NCBI RefSeq assembly: GCF_947495455.1
Contig: NZ_CANLZC010000061.1
Span: 1-34,375, forward strand
Source: an uncultured Shewanella sp.
GTDB taxonomy: Bacteria; Pseudomonadota; Gammaproteobacteria; Enterobacterales; Shewanellaceae
Length of the DNA: 34,375 nucleotides
Reading direction: 5' to 3'
Made by a program: the position numbers and the translations under genes. Within the stretch, counting starts at the first letter, position 1. The number at the start of each line of letters is the position of its first letter. This document shows, piece after piece, positions 17,501 through 25,255 of this stretch. The notes under the pieces are model-generated. The model was not told where the DNA came from, made no database searches, and saw only the letters and a program-made list of their open reading frames with translations.

Positions 17501-18037
17501 AGGCCGAAAGGCAATGAATTACCATCAGAAACTATGAGGATAAAACTAACACAGTTAGAGACAGCAATAACTGCATCCAAGTTTACAATCACAAATGATA
17601 TGACGCTGCGAATTGAACAAGAGCTAAAAAATAACAAGATAAACAAACCAAATGATGCTAACGATTACGATACAGCTTTTCAAGCGGTAACCGAACAAAC
17701 AAATAATACAACGCCTTATTCCATAACACGCATTAACGAAGTGAATCAATTCAGGCTGATGTTAAACTTGTTAAGTCCAGCAGTGCTAAAATCTTTTAAT
17801 GAGCCGGACGAGTTTCAAGACTGGATAAGACTCCAAATGAAGGCATTTGAGTATTTTGAAGAGGTATCGACGCAATTAGCAGAGATGTTTCTGCCTATGA
17901 TGCGACTATACGCAGAGGAGAGAAAAGACATGAATGATACCCTTTTCACCTTAGCCCCCGCAGTGCTAGAAAAGTATCATACCGGATTCGCTAGAGAGTT
18001 ATGCAACCACAAAAACAATGAGTATAATATTGAATAA
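14561..18037 (+). CDS. large effector-like protein with purple-acid-phosphatase-like domain and novel C-terminal domain
   Basis: 1158 residues from ATG 14561 (an in-frame GTG at 14549 is possible; neither has a strong ribosome site). The N-terminal domain (about 1-175) is helical and unrecognised. An Asn/Asp/Ser-rich linker (177-376) has two PYAGNN repeats. A calcineurin-like phosphoesterase of the tartrate-resistant/purple acid phosphatase type spans about 385-800: GDNFYDDG (446-453), GNHD (487-490), MHHP (596-599), CAHDH (665-669) and SGGGGGN (692-698). The first motif, normally GDWGG, reads GCQGV, so the first metal-ligand Asp is Cys393. Residues 858-1116 match the neighbouring 325-residue protein. 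No signal peptide. It is likely a secreted effector, by context. Confidence 0.82.
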   Translation: MPKNKNSRKDPHKLYYRADELAEFSYKKSLYAGEFLCLYGYLGALYIDDNQPQLKQNYIQSWEKEEWDAMITHSAFKAPKKFSDSDKEKRFKQEYHRQLQQMAPTAKLLYQQATHFSIDLDRLCNIFPYNLYQIHSPGKTLSAYLAKANIGMDVNQQDMQYSSTNPQLEQILKNFRFEDTDTKTDYPYQSNNQNNRSLNNYDSSPYAGNNSQDNNLLSADNYNPYAGNNEIITVNTNKHLNDNLGYNDNEDDSFQDEIKSKDMVIPNNKVSGNAFSNSTLNNKLSDGNKQLSINREARHDDMYERFNTKHFNDRQKFNYFYYVHCDEPRARNGLYTDKTAREKRLTKPTTDGTRDQQTSNRDYDSTTPDADFSLQNLIKKGAPFSGKIGLVGCQGVRGKWIKRGKGLWSPKIFERNDIQTKIGNQIHLKLQKDDYKDAESIVFVLGDNFYDDGLSSNWKDNPKDNGNRFTWDFSEPFGCLQCFSVLGNHDAFIHGLSNWADGVQNIIGFNWIKHRHSSPDKTIERELAQVHLTYEQNCNPYLSWNMPYRYYTLFSDIADFFILDSNAFLFDDKQQAYLVDRYKARAHKKNTKVLVMHHPILPAAKRLDKDSDLLIYQKAFGHYKKNKENNTDNEIKGEVGEKIYEKILNLSKENNIDILFDLLLCAHDHLLSIDTLPYPSTRNDVPLTQVISGGGGGNLANSPHDEAQNANRGNIFRDKAMNQAGYTGTSAFSSSPRTMPKPSPFAGLSPRLGPSLATQDDFQFNSNTEITWGFHIIDIEQETIKMYDENGIELDTYFLGEKFHSNTHIAPMQGIFGQDILSVRSAEIDKKFQSHLAQIRKVTVPKEEWNKLQKDCGKILSWLKTNRSEKDVFPILYELSLYDDKPLDCKKFIKQVESLLILWNALKPAFRDYLRFKKGNDDEYLLIILKSNSSAASKTLFSSKLKLGNHQSDIFEIGFRQLYFDDIRLYTDLEQIEKTNRPKGNELPSETMRIKLTQLETAITASKFTITNDMTLRIEQELKNNKINKPNDANDYDTAFQAVTEQTNNTTPYSITRINEVNQFRLMLNLLSPAVLKSFNEPDEFQDWIRLQMKAFEYFEEVSTQLAEMFLPMMRLYAEERKDMNDTLFTLAPAVLEKYHTGFARELCNHKNNEYNIE

Positions 18038-18105
18038 AAATTACCCCGAACATCTAAGAAGGATGAATGAGGAGGGCGTTCTCGATTCTCACCTCTTATT
18101 TGCCA

Positions 18106-18465
18106 TTATTCTTTTGGCTTTTCAAAGCAAACCATGCCTTGAGGACTCGCGTTTGTTAAATGAGTATCGTTAGGCATAGCATCCTTTAACGTCACATCCT
18201 CGACTGCATAAATTGTGTTCCAGTCTTGGTATTGCTTAAGATCGGCCTCAATTTGCGCTTTATCCATGTCAGTAAAATCAACACACTCAATTTGCATAAA
18301 ACTCGCATCAGAGCCGAGTTTAGGCGCATTCGGCTCATGAGGATTTGATGCACACCCTGTGAGGGCAAACAAAAACACCAGTCCGACTCTTGATATCAAA
18401 CGCAATATTAGGCGGGATCTTAAGCGGACTATTAGGCGCAATAATAACAACGACGATTTTTTCAC
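18106..18465 (-). CDS. small lipoprotein with duplicated signal-peptide segment
   Basis: 119 residues, starting at GTG with AGGGA about ten bases upstream. The lipobox LTGC puts the acylated Cys at 38. The Asp after position +2 seen in inner-membrane-retained lipoproteins is absent (CASN), so the outer membrane is likely. The n-region is unusually long and Arg-rich: RLIVRLRS and RLILRLIS are two copies of an 8-residue unit, produced by an imperfect 24-bp tandem repeat at 18391-18438. The mature part is short, with one internal Cys pair (IECVDF and VCFEK). Function unknown. It is transcribed toward the large effector-like gene and seems independent of it. Confidence 0.75.
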   Translation of the reverse strand: MKKSSLLLLRLIVRLRSRLILRLISRVGLVFLFALTGCASNPHEPNAPKLGSDASFMQIECVDFTDMDKAQIEADLKQYQDWNTIYAVEDVTLKDAMPNDTHLTNASPQGMVCFEKPKE

Positions 18466-18828
18466 TTTTCTATTTCCCTAACTTTTCTAATTTTCCCAAC
18501 TTTTCTACTTTTCCGATTTACACTATTTTTCTGCAACAAGATACGCTCTAAAACAGACAATACCTTACTCCTTTCTCATTAACCATTTTCTCCAAGTTTG
18601 CGCACATGGCTAACACCCTAACACCCTAACACCCTAACACCCTAACACCCTAACACGCTGACACCTTAACAGGCTGACACGCTGAAAAATAGCGAGTAAA
18701 ATGTTAATTGATTCGCCGCTCTTTGTAAGTTATGTTCAGCATGCTGAGCCGCAAAGTAGCAATCCCCCGCTAAATAATCCGTTAAAAAGCGCACTCCCAA
18801 CATGAAACACATTAATCTGGCTTCCAAC
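18466..18828. repeat. gene-free region with 8-bp tandem repeat CTAACACC
   Basis: At 18610-18657 CTAACACC is repeated five times perfectly and a sixth time as CTAACACG. Decayed units continue to about 18681 (CTGACACC, TTAACAGG, CTGACACG). The stretch before it has TTTTCTA/TTTTCCC pyrimidine words. No gene or RNA is seen. The repeats are too short and spacer-free to be CRISPR. Confidence 0.8.
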
Positions 18829-20085
18829 TTATAAATAATCTCCAAAAATTGGATTTTTCCCCAATACCGCTAAGCTGCCTTTTAAGCTAAACTGGTAACC
18901 ACACAAGCTGACACTGCCACGCTTTGCAACATCATTGATAATGGCTGCATTATCTAAAGGAGAAAAACGCGCTTCAATCGCCGTATCGGAATGAATCGAC
19001 ACAGTCAATGGTCGGTACTTAGCCCCATTATTAAAAGTCAGTTCTGCGCAGCTCTTATCCCCTTTGGCTTGGGCCAATGACCATAAGGTTTGTGGTTCTT
19101 GCACTTCCCCTAACCAACGCACAATCAGAATATTATTCTCCAAGACTAAACTAAAACCATCGGGTAACTTCGCTTCATGGCGCTCAACGATCGGCTCTGG
19201 TAATGATGCGACGGGTGGCAAATTCTCCTCCTCATCGCGATTAAAACCCAGCCAAGAGACGAGTCCTAATACAAGCACTGAAGCAAACACCAGAAAAACC
19301 GCTCCACAGATCATAACTTTTCGATCCCGCGTTTTAATACGCGCTTTTACCCATTCAAGTTGAGCCTTTAATTCATGTAAATCATAACCCTTAAAAAAAG
19401 TGAATAGCTTTGATCTCAATCCTGTGGATCCATTTAAATGAATATGTGCTTCTGTATTCTTATCACTGATAAATGCCGCTTCATCAGGCTTACTGTGGTT
19501 AAACGCCTTGCTATTACCTTGTGACATACTCGCTTCAAATGGCTCTGACGCACTAGACTCAATAGCAGAATCCCTTTGATCATCTTGATATTGGGTCAGA
19601 TCATTGATCTTTGATGACAGTGTCGGTTCAACGCGTTTTTTTTCTTTATGGTGTTGACTCAACCCTATATTTCCTCTGTTTATTTGAAGACTTCTTCCTG
19701 CATACCCTTGAGTATACACACGCTTTCTATTCGCTTTTAAGCTTGAGAAATATACCATCATACAAACGGCAAAGCCGATAAAAACCAATAGTAAAACGGG
19801 ATTATCACTATTGACAAGTGTTGCAATTACAGCAAAAAAAGGGAGCAATGGAAGCCAAACCCACTGCCTAGGATGATCACTATCACGTAAGCGACGCCTA
19901 TGGGTCAGTAATAAAAAAGGTGTCAGCAAGGCACCGAAAAAAAACAGCCAAGCTGTTGGCCCTAATAGCAAGCTCAACAACAAAATAAAACAGTAAATCA
20001 CCCCTGTAATCACAGCACTTCTTAAACCATTATCATAACCTTGCACACACCAAAGAGAGATAAACTGCATCATGTTCTTACTCAT
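18829..20085 (-). CDS. DUF805-like membrane protein with large periplasmic C-terminal domain
   Basis: 418 residues. The N-terminal part (about 1-115) has four membrane helices and the RRRLRDSDHPRQWVWLPLLP stretch typical of DUF805 proteins. A polar Ser/Asn/Gln-rich cytoplasmic linker (about 125-235) follows, then a basic segment, a fifth membrane helix (MICGAVFLVFASVLVLGLVS, about 258-280) and a periplasmic domain of about 130 residues with two Cys (SCAEL, SLCGYQF) that could form a disulfide. The start ATG has no good ribosome site; ATG codons at 5 and 6 are alternatives. It is divergent from gmk. The role is unknown; the architecture suggests a sensor or envelope scaffold, but that is speculative. 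Confidence 0.78.
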   Translation of the reverse strand: MSKNMMQFISLWCVQGYDNGLRSAVITGVIYCFILLLSLLLGPTAWLFFFGALLTPFLLLTHRRRLRDSDHPRQWVWLPLLPFFAVIATLVNSDNPVLLLVFIGFAVCMMVYFSSLKANRKRVYTQGYAGRSLQINRGNIGLSQHHKEKKRVEPTLSSKINDLTQYQDDQRDSAIESSASEPFEASMSQGNSKAFNHSKPDEAAFISDKNTEAHIHLNGSTGLRSKLFTFFKGYDLHELKAQLEWVKARIKTRDRKVMICGAVFLVFASVLVLGLVSWLGFNRDEEENLPPVASLPEPIVERHEAKLPDGFSLVLENNILIVRWLGEVQEPQTLWSLAQAKGDKSCAELTFNNGAKYRPLTVSIHSDTAIEARFSPLDNAAIINDVAKRGSVSLCGYQFSLKGSLAVLGKNPIFGDYL

Positions 20086-20133
20086 TCTAAAATTCGGTTT
20101 ATTGATTATTATACTCGCGAAAACAAAACTTCC

Positions 20134-20192
20134 GGCGGAAATAGCCTAGCGAATAACCCCATAAAAGTCAGGCGCCATTGCTATTTTTCGCC
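20134..20192. repeat. imperfect inverted repeat between DUF805-like gene and gmk
   Basis: GGCGGAAATAGC (20134-20145) faces GCTATTTTTCGCC (20180-20192), and pairing extends outward through CTTCC/AGAAATT-like bases to arms of about 19 with a few mismatches. It could be a small RNA hairpin, a leftover miniature element or an attenuator. The rest of 20086-20398 shows no gene; a TATACT at 20352-20357 may be the gmk -10 box. Confidence 0.4.
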
Positions 20193-20398
20193 AGAAATTC
20201 ATCTTGTTTTGCCTCTTCTGATTGAAGACTCGATTTTCAGCACTTTCAATAACAAGTTAGCGACAATTATGATTCAAACTGCATTACTGCTTTAACAGCA
20301 AAAAAACAGTCCTCTTCTTTAAAGGTATAGCATTCAAAGTCTCCCCCATATTATACTGTTCCAATCACCTCCATGTTTTCACTATCAGGTATTCTTCA

Positions 20399-21022
20399 AT
20401 GACCGCTCGCGGAAATTTATTTATTGTCTCTGCCCCCAGTGGCGCAGGTAAATCATCGCTTATCTCGGCATTACTGGAAAATCAGCCAACCGATATGCAA
20501 GTCTCAGTTTCTCACACCACACGCCAACCAAGGCAAGGTGAAGTCGATGGGAAACACTATCATTTTGTGACTCCAGATGATTTTAAGTCACTGATTCAAA
20601 AAGAGGCTTTTTTTGAATGGGCAGAAGTCTTTGGCAATTTTTACGGCACCTCAAGAATTGCAATCGAAAACACATTAAATCAAGGGATTGATGTCTTTCT
20701 GGATATTGATTGGCAAGGGGCACAACAAGTGAAAAAAATCATGCCTGAAGCCATTAGTGTCTTCATTCTACCGCCATCGAAAACCGAACTCGAACGCCGC
20801 TTAACCGGACGTGGGCAAGATAGCATTGAAGTCATTAACAGCCGCATGGCTCAAGCCGTATCAGAAATGTCACATTACAATGAATATGACTATATCATCA
20901 TCAATGATAATTTTATTACCGCACAACAAGATTTATTGGCCATTATTCACAGCCAAAGACTGACTGCGACTAGCCAAATTCATACACATAATGGTATGCT
21001 TAAAGATCTGTTGGCAGAGTAG
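20399..21022 (+). CDS. gmk: guanylate kinase
   Basis: Phosphorylates GMP to GDP with ATP in the cytoplasm, an essential step of guanine nucleotide synthesis that also feeds (p)ppGpp metabolism with the neighbouring spoT. The 207-residue length is standard. The P-loop is SAPSGAGKSS (11-20). The GMP-binding segment is VSVSHTTRQPRQGEVDGKHYHFV with YGTSR further on, and the lid Arg residues are in RRLTGRGQDS. AGGT lies upstream of ATG. It is followed by its own-strand partners rpoZ and spoT. Confidence 0.97.
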   Translation: MTARGNLFIVSAPSGAGKSSLISALLENQPTDMQVSVSHTTRQPRQGEVDGKHYHFVTPDDFKSLIQKEAFFEWAEVFGNFYGTSRIAIENTLNQGIDVFLDIDWQGAQQVKKIMPEAISVFILPPSKTELERRLTGRGQDSIEVINSRMAQAVSEMSHYNEYDYIIINDNFITAQQDLLAIIHSQRLTATSQIHTHNGMLKDLLAE

Positions 21023-21039
21023 CTAGCATAGTGTACAAT
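21011..21039 (+). promoter_or_regulatory. rpoZ-spoT promoter
   Basis: TTGGCA (21011-21016) and TACAAT (21034-21039) are separated by 17 bases, a good sigma-70 promoter that overlaps the last codons of gmk. It would allow rpoZ-spoT-ridA to be transcribed separately from gmk. Confidence 0.65.
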
Positions 21040-21083
21040 TCTGCGTCATTTTTTCGATCGATAACACATTGGAGTTTCAATAC

Positions 21084-21368
21084 ATGGCTCGCGTAACTGT
21101 AGAAGACGCCGTAGAACAAATCGGCAACCGTTTTGACATGATCCTAGTTGCAGCGCGTCGTGCTCGCCAAATCGCCGTTCAGGGTAAAGATCCTATGGTT
21201 GATGAAGAGAACGATAAGCCAACGGTTATTGCTTTACGTGAAATCGAATTAGGCTTAGTCACAGCTGACACCTTAGACGCTGCTGAACGCCAAACGGTTC
21301 GTGAACGTGAAGCGGCTGAAATTGCTGCTGTTGCTGCAATTGCTGAAGGTCGTAGTCATATCATATAG
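21084..21368 (+). CDS. rpoZ: RNA polymerase omega subunit
   Basis: The 94-residue omega subunit binds the C-terminal tail of beta-prime and helps assemble RNA polymerase; in E. coli it forms part of a ppGpp site. The sequence MARVTVEDAVEQIGNRFDMI and the following AARRARQ and NDKPTVIALREIE are diagnostic. ATG 21084 is chosen because TTGGAG, its ribosome site, lies just upstream; reading from the TTG at 21069 would translate that site. It is followed after 13 bases by spoT, the usual arrangement. Confidence 0.97.
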   Translation: MARVTVEDAVEQIGNRFDMILVAARRARQIAVQGKDPMVDEENDKPTVIALREIELGLVTADTLDAAERQTVREREAAEIAAVAAIAEGRSHII

Positions 21369-21381
21369 GGAGTAGTGCCAC

Positions 21382-23487
21382 TTGTATCTGTTTGAAGGTC
21401 TTAGGGAGTCTGCTTCAGCCTATTTAGAACAAGAGCAGCTAGAATTACTCATAAAGGCCTACAAGGTAGCACACGCTGCCCATGAAGGTCAGATGCGCAC
21501 TAGTGGCGAACCTTATATCACCCATCCTGTTGCGGTTGCCCGCATACTGGCAGAAATGCGTCTCGATCATGAGACGCTGATGGCTGCTTTGCTGCATGAT
21601 ACCATTGAAGATACTCCAGTGACTCGCGAAGAGCTCGCTGAGTTATTTGGCGATGCGGTTGCCGAATTAGTCGAAGGGGTCTCTAAACTCGATAAGCTGA
21701 AATTTCGCGATAAAAAAGAAGCGCAAGCGGAAAATTTTCGTAAAATGATGATGGCCATGACACAAGATATTCGTGTCATTCTCATCAAGCTCGCCGATAG
21801 AACCCACAATATGCGCACATTAGGGGCATTACGCCCAGATAAACGTCGCCGTATCGCTCGAGAAACCTTAGAAATTTACGCTCCCATTGCCAATCGTCTC
21901 GGTATTCACAATATAAAAACCGAATTAGAAGATTTAGGCTTTCAAGCTTATTATCCTATGCGGCATCGCGTACTAAAAGAAGTGGTCAAAGCCGCAAGAG
22001 GCAATCGAAATGAACTCATTGCCAGCATTGAAGGTGCCATTGTCACTCGCCTAGAAGACACTGACCTTATCGGTAAAGTTAAAGGTCGCGAGAAAAATCT
22101 CTTTTCCATCTACAATAAGATGAAAAATAAAGAGCTGCAATTTCAAGAAGTCATGGATATTTATGCCTTTCGTATTATTGTGGACTCCATCGATACTTGT
22201 TACCGCGTGATGGGCGCCATGCATGGCTTATATAAACCCCGTCCAGGACGTTTTAAAGATTATATTGCCATTCCCAAAGCGAACGGCTATCAATCATTAC
22301 ATACCTCACTTTTTGGCCCATTAGGTGTGCCTGTCGAAATACAAATTCGCACCGAAGACATGGATCAAATGGCCGATAAAGGGGTCGCTGCACATTGGCT
22401 TTATAAAAAAGGCGGTTCGCAAGAGCAAGGCACGACGACCCAACTTCGTGCTCGTAAGTGGATGCAAAGTTTATTAGAGCTACAACAAAGTGCCAGCACC
22501 TCCTTTGAGTTTGTTGAAAATGTGAAAACCGAGCTCTTTCCCGATGAAATTTATGTTTTCACCCCTGAAGGCCGCATTTTAGAGCTTCCTGTTGGCGCCA
22601 CCGCCGTCGACTTTGCTTATGAAGTGCATACTGACGTCGGTAATACTTGTGTCGGTGCGCGGGTCAACCGTCAAGCTTACCCCTTAAGCCAGCCACTCAT
22701 TTCAGGACAAACCGTCGAAATTATCACGGCAAAAGGGGTCAGGCCCAATGCCGCTTGGCTCAATTTTGTGGTTACAGGTAAAGCTCGCGCCAAAATTCGT
22801 CATTTATTGAAAAACCTTAAGGCCGATGACGCTGTGATCTTAGGCAAGCGTTTACTCAATCATGCATTGGGTGAGCATAATCTCGATTGCATTCCACAAG
22901 AGCAAATTGATCACGTACTTACCGATACTAAGCATGAGTCTTTGGAAGACTTGCTTGCCGACATTGGTTTAGGCAATGCCATGAGTATAGTGATAGCCCA
23001 ACGTCTCATTGGCGCGCATATTGAAGATGCAAAAGATAAAGATACCCATACTATGTCTATTCGCGGCGCTGAAGGCATGCTGGTGACCTTTGCCAATTGT
23101 TGCCGCCCAATTCCTGGCGATGCCGTCATTGCCCATGTGAGCCCAGGAAAAGGCCTAGTGATCCACATGGAAAGCTGCGCCAATATTCGCGGTTATCAAG
23201 ACGAACCCAATAAATATATTGCCGTTGAATGGGATACAGGAGATGGTGAAGAGTACCAAGCTAATCTGCGCATTGAGATTGTTAACCATCAAGGGGCATT
23301 GGCTAAAATCACCTCCATTGTGGCCGCAGAAGGCTCGAACATTCATAATCTCAGCACGGAAGAGAGAGATGGTCGCGTATTTTTAATTAATTTGCGTGTC
23401 TCAGTCAAAGATCGTATTCATTTAGCAAATGTTATGCGCAGAATTCGAGTGCTACCTGAAGTCTTGCGCACATCACGTAATCGATAG
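21382..23487 (+). CDS. spoT: bifunctional (p)ppGpp synthetase/hydrolase SpoT
   Basis: 701 residues, controlling the stringent-response alarmone. The N-terminal HD hydrolase has H48, HD (72-73) and ED (76-77), followed by NFRKMMMAM and LADRTHNMRTL. The synthetase domain (about 195-340) has GREKNLFSIYNKM, MDIYAFRIIV and KDYIAIPKANGYQSLHT. The TGS domain (about 385-447) has DEIYVFTPEGRI. A CC motif (FANCCRPIPGD, near 570) and a C-terminal ACT domain follow. Translation starts at TTG with GGGAG upstream; the opening MYLFE matches E. coli SpoT, which also uses TTG. All key hydrolase residues are present. It is cotranscribed with rpoZ and probably ridA. Confidence 0.97.
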   Translation: MYLFEGLRESASAYLEQEQLELLIKAYKVAHAAHEGQMRTSGEPYITHPVAVARILAEMRLDHETLMAALLHDTIEDTPVTREELAELFGDAVAELVEGVSKLDKLKFRDKKEAQAENFRKMMMAMTQDIRVILIKLADRTHNMRTLGALRPDKRRRIARETLEIYAPIANRLGIHNIKTELEDLGFQAYYPMRHRVLKEVVKAARGNRNELIASIEGAIVTRLEDTDLIGKVKGREKNLFSIYNKMKNKELQFQEVMDIYAFRIIVDSIDTCYRVMGAMHGLYKPRPGRFKDYIAIPKANGYQSLHTSLFGPLGVPVEIQIRTEDMDQMADKGVAAHWLYKKGGSQEQGTTTQLRARKWMQSLLELQQSASTSFEFVENVKTELFPDEIYVFTPEGRILELPVGATAVDFAYEVHTDVGNTCVGARVNRQAYPLSQPLISGQTVEIITAKGVRPNAAWLNFVVTGKARAKIRHLLKNLKADDAVILGKRLLNHALGEHNLDCIPQEQIDHVLTDTKHESLEDLLADIGLGNAMSIVIAQRLIGAHIEDAKDKDTHTMSIRGAEGMLVTFANCCRPIPGDAVIAHVSPGKGLVIHMESCANIRGYQDEPNKYIAVEWDTGDGEEYQANLRIEIVNHQGALAKITSIVAAEGSNIHNLSTEERDGRVFLINLRVSVKDRIHLANVMRRIRVLPEVLRTSRNR

Positions 23488-23508
23488 TCAACTTTTAGAG
23501 AGAACGTC

Positions 23509-23892
23509 ATGGCAGAAAAAACTATTATCGCAACAGATAAAGCCCCTCAAGCAATTGGCACTTATTCTCAAGCCGTTAAAGTGGGCAGTACTGTGTATTT
23601 ATCTGGACAGATCCCACTCGATCCAGACACTATGCAAATGGCCAGCGAGGAATTTGCCCCGCAAGTGGTACAAGTTTTTGAAAACTTGACCGCGGTATGC
23701 CAAGCCGCTGGTGGCCAATTAAGTGATATTGTTAAACTCAATATCTTTTTAACTGACTTAAGTCATTTTGCTACCGTTAACGAAATCATGGGGCAGTATT
23801 TTAAACAGCCCTTCCCTGCACGCGCCGCTATTGGTGTGAAACAGCTGCCAAAAGATTCACTGGTTGAGATGGACGGGATCATGGAGCTTTAA
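23509..23892 (+). CDS. ridA: reactive intermediate/imine deaminase RidA
   Basis: A 127-residue YjgF/YER057c/UK114-family enzyme that hydrolyses reactive enamine and imine intermediates, such as those released from threonine dehydratase. It works as a trimer in the cytoplasm. The substrate-binding R105 (in PARAAIGV) and E120 (in LVEMDG) are at the positions known from E. coli RidA, and the family opening APQAIGTYSQAVKVG is clear. AGAGAGAA lies upstream of ATG. It follows spoT by 21 bases, as in Shewanella-type genomes, and a terminator closes the unit. Confidence 0.95.
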   Translation: MAEKTIIATDKAPQAIGTYSQAVKVGSTVYLSGQIPLDPDTMQMASEEFAPQVVQVFENLTAVCQAAGGQLSDIVKLNIFLTDLSHFATVNEIMGQYFKQPFPARAAIGVKQLPKDSLVEMDGIMEL

Positions 23893-23920
23893 TCTCTATT
23901 CTCTTCAAATCGCATAAAAT

Positions 23921-23943
23921 AAGGGCGCTAAGGCGCTCTTTTG
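23921..23943 (+). terminator. terminator after ridA
   Basis: AAGGGCGC (23921-23928) pairs with GCGCTCTT (23933-23940), one G-U wobble, around TAAG, followed by TT and then G. It closes the gmk/rpoZ/spoT/ridA transcript before trmH. The T tract is counted with the end of the stem, so strength is moderate. Confidence 0.65.
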
Positions 23944-23987
23944 CTATCGGCTTTCACTCCTCGACTATAAAAATAAGACATATCATC

Positions 23988-24683
23988 ATGAGTCCAGAAC
24001 GCTTCACTCGCATCAATACCATGCTCAATAATCGCCAGCCCGATCTGACCCTGTGCCTCGATAAAGTTCATAAATGCAATAATATCGCCGCGGTTATTCG
24101 TACCGCTGATGCTGTGGGCATTCACGAGATCCATGCGGTTTGGCCTGACATTGAAATGCGCGTCTCTGGCAATACCGCATCAGGCAGTCAGCAATGGGTC
24201 AAAACAGTCAAGCACCATCATATGAATGAGGCCGTCAGTACCTTTCGCGAAAAAGGCATGCAAATTTTAGCCACTAACTTCTCTGAAACAGCAAAAGATT
24301 TTCGAGAGATTGATTACACTCGCCCAACAGTAGTGCTATTAGGAAACGAGCGTGATGGTGTGAGTGAAGAGGGCATTGCCTGCGCCGACCAACATATCAT
24401 CATTCCCATGCAAGGCATGGTGCAATCCTTAAATGTCTCGGTTGCGGCTGCGCTGGTCATGTACGAAGCTCAACGTCAACGCCAAGCAGCAGGCATGTAT
24501 GGCGAATGTAAACTCGATAATGAATATTGTCAAACTAAGCTCTTTGAACAAGGTCACCCCATTTACGCCAAAGCCTGTAAGCGTAAAAACTTGCCTTATC
24601 CGGCCATCGACGATAAAGGGCAAATTGTCGCCAGTGATGAATGGTGGCAAGCCATGCGAGCGCCAAGTGCTGAAGAAATCTAA
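23988..24683 (+). CDS. trmH: tRNA (guanosine-18-2'-O)-methyltransferase TrmH
   Basis: 231 residues, a SpoU-family (SPOUT) methyltransferase that modifies G18 in the D-loop of tRNA. The three family motifs are present: NNIAAVIRTADAVG (31-44, with catalytic R38), LLGNERDG (117-124) and IPMQGMVQSLNVSVAAAL (139-156), which form the knotted AdoMet site. The C-terminal extension (about 165-231), with KRKNLPYP and DEWWQAMR, matches enterobacterial TrmH. In E. coli trmH directly follows spoT and precedes recG; here ridA intervenes and recG does not follow. AAGAC is the only weak ribosome-site candidate. Confidence 0.94.
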   Translation: MSPERFTRINTMLNNRQPDLTLCLDKVHKCNNIAAVIRTADAVGIHEIHAVWPDIEMRVSGNTASGSQQWVKTVKHHHMNEAVSTFREKGMQILATNFSETAKDFREIDYTRPTVVLLGNERDGVSEEGIACADQHIIIPMQGMVQSLNVSVAAALVMYEAQRQRQAAGMYGECKLDNEYCQTKLFEQGHPIYAKACKRKNLPYPAIDDKGQIVASDEWWQAMRAPSAEEI

Positions 24684-24693
24684 GCTGACTTGC

Positions 24694-24726
24694 AAAGGCA
24701 AACCATTTCTTGTTTGCCTTTCCTTT
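24694..24726 (+). terminator. terminator after trmH
   Basis: AAAGGCAAAC (24694-24703) pairs perfectly with GTTTGCCTTT (24712-24721) around an eight-base loop, followed by CCTTT. It lies 10 bases after the stop codon. Confidence 0.7.
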
Positions 24727-24762
24727 AAGTATGTATTACTGAGTTATCACATCACCTTCTGA

Positions 24763-25255
24763 CACACTGGTTTCTAGCACCACAAAGCCTTCACGAATAT
24801 ATTCATGATATAAAAATCCAATAAGACGTTGTTAAAAATACACTAAAATAGATAAAAATAGATAAAAATAGATAAAAATAGATAAACACGGGCGATTTAT
24901 AGAATAAAATCAAATAAGTAAATGTCTGTATGATGAGTAGAAAAGGATATGAGTGAGAAAAGATGCCCCACTCCAACTGAGTTACAATGACAAACTATTT
25001 TACCCCAATATAGACAGGTGTAGGGCTGGCATCATAAGTGGGTAATGTGGCGCAGCTTCCCTCACCATCATAATAGTCGATAACTTTCCATCATTCTCCT
25101 TAGATTTATAAAATAACAAATTGAAATTTAATTGGATTCAATTATTCACCAAAACTAAAACCAGATCGAACTAATACTTTTCCCCTATAAAAAGTGCGAT
25201 ATTTTAAAATTGGCATATGCTTAATACAGGAATATTCATACTAAAGGAATGTATT
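24763..25255. other. gene-poor region upstream of small exported protein
   Basis: No convincing gene. It contains the 10-bp tandem repeat at 24851-24896. A minus-strand stretch of about 31 open codons (VIDYYDGEGSCATLPTYD and so on, about 25000-25092) ends in TAG and is preceded by AAGGAG-ATG in a different frame; it may be a decayed or frameshifted small gene. An AT-rich block (25110-25170) probably holds the promoter of the next gene. Confidence 0.45.
24851..24896. repeat. 10-bp tandem repeat GATAAAAATA
   Basis: Four perfect copies of GATAAAAATA (24851-24890) followed by GATAAA, with a partial unit before them. The ten-base period matches one DNA turn and the A-tracts would be in phase, so local curvature is likely. 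Confidence 0.9.

Noticed and set aside
25000..25110. Small minus-strand gene (AAGGAG-ATG followed by VIDYYDGEGS-type codons)
   Set aside because: The ATG frame stops after a few codons and the longer open stretch is in another frame. It is noted as a possible decayed gene but is too short to support.
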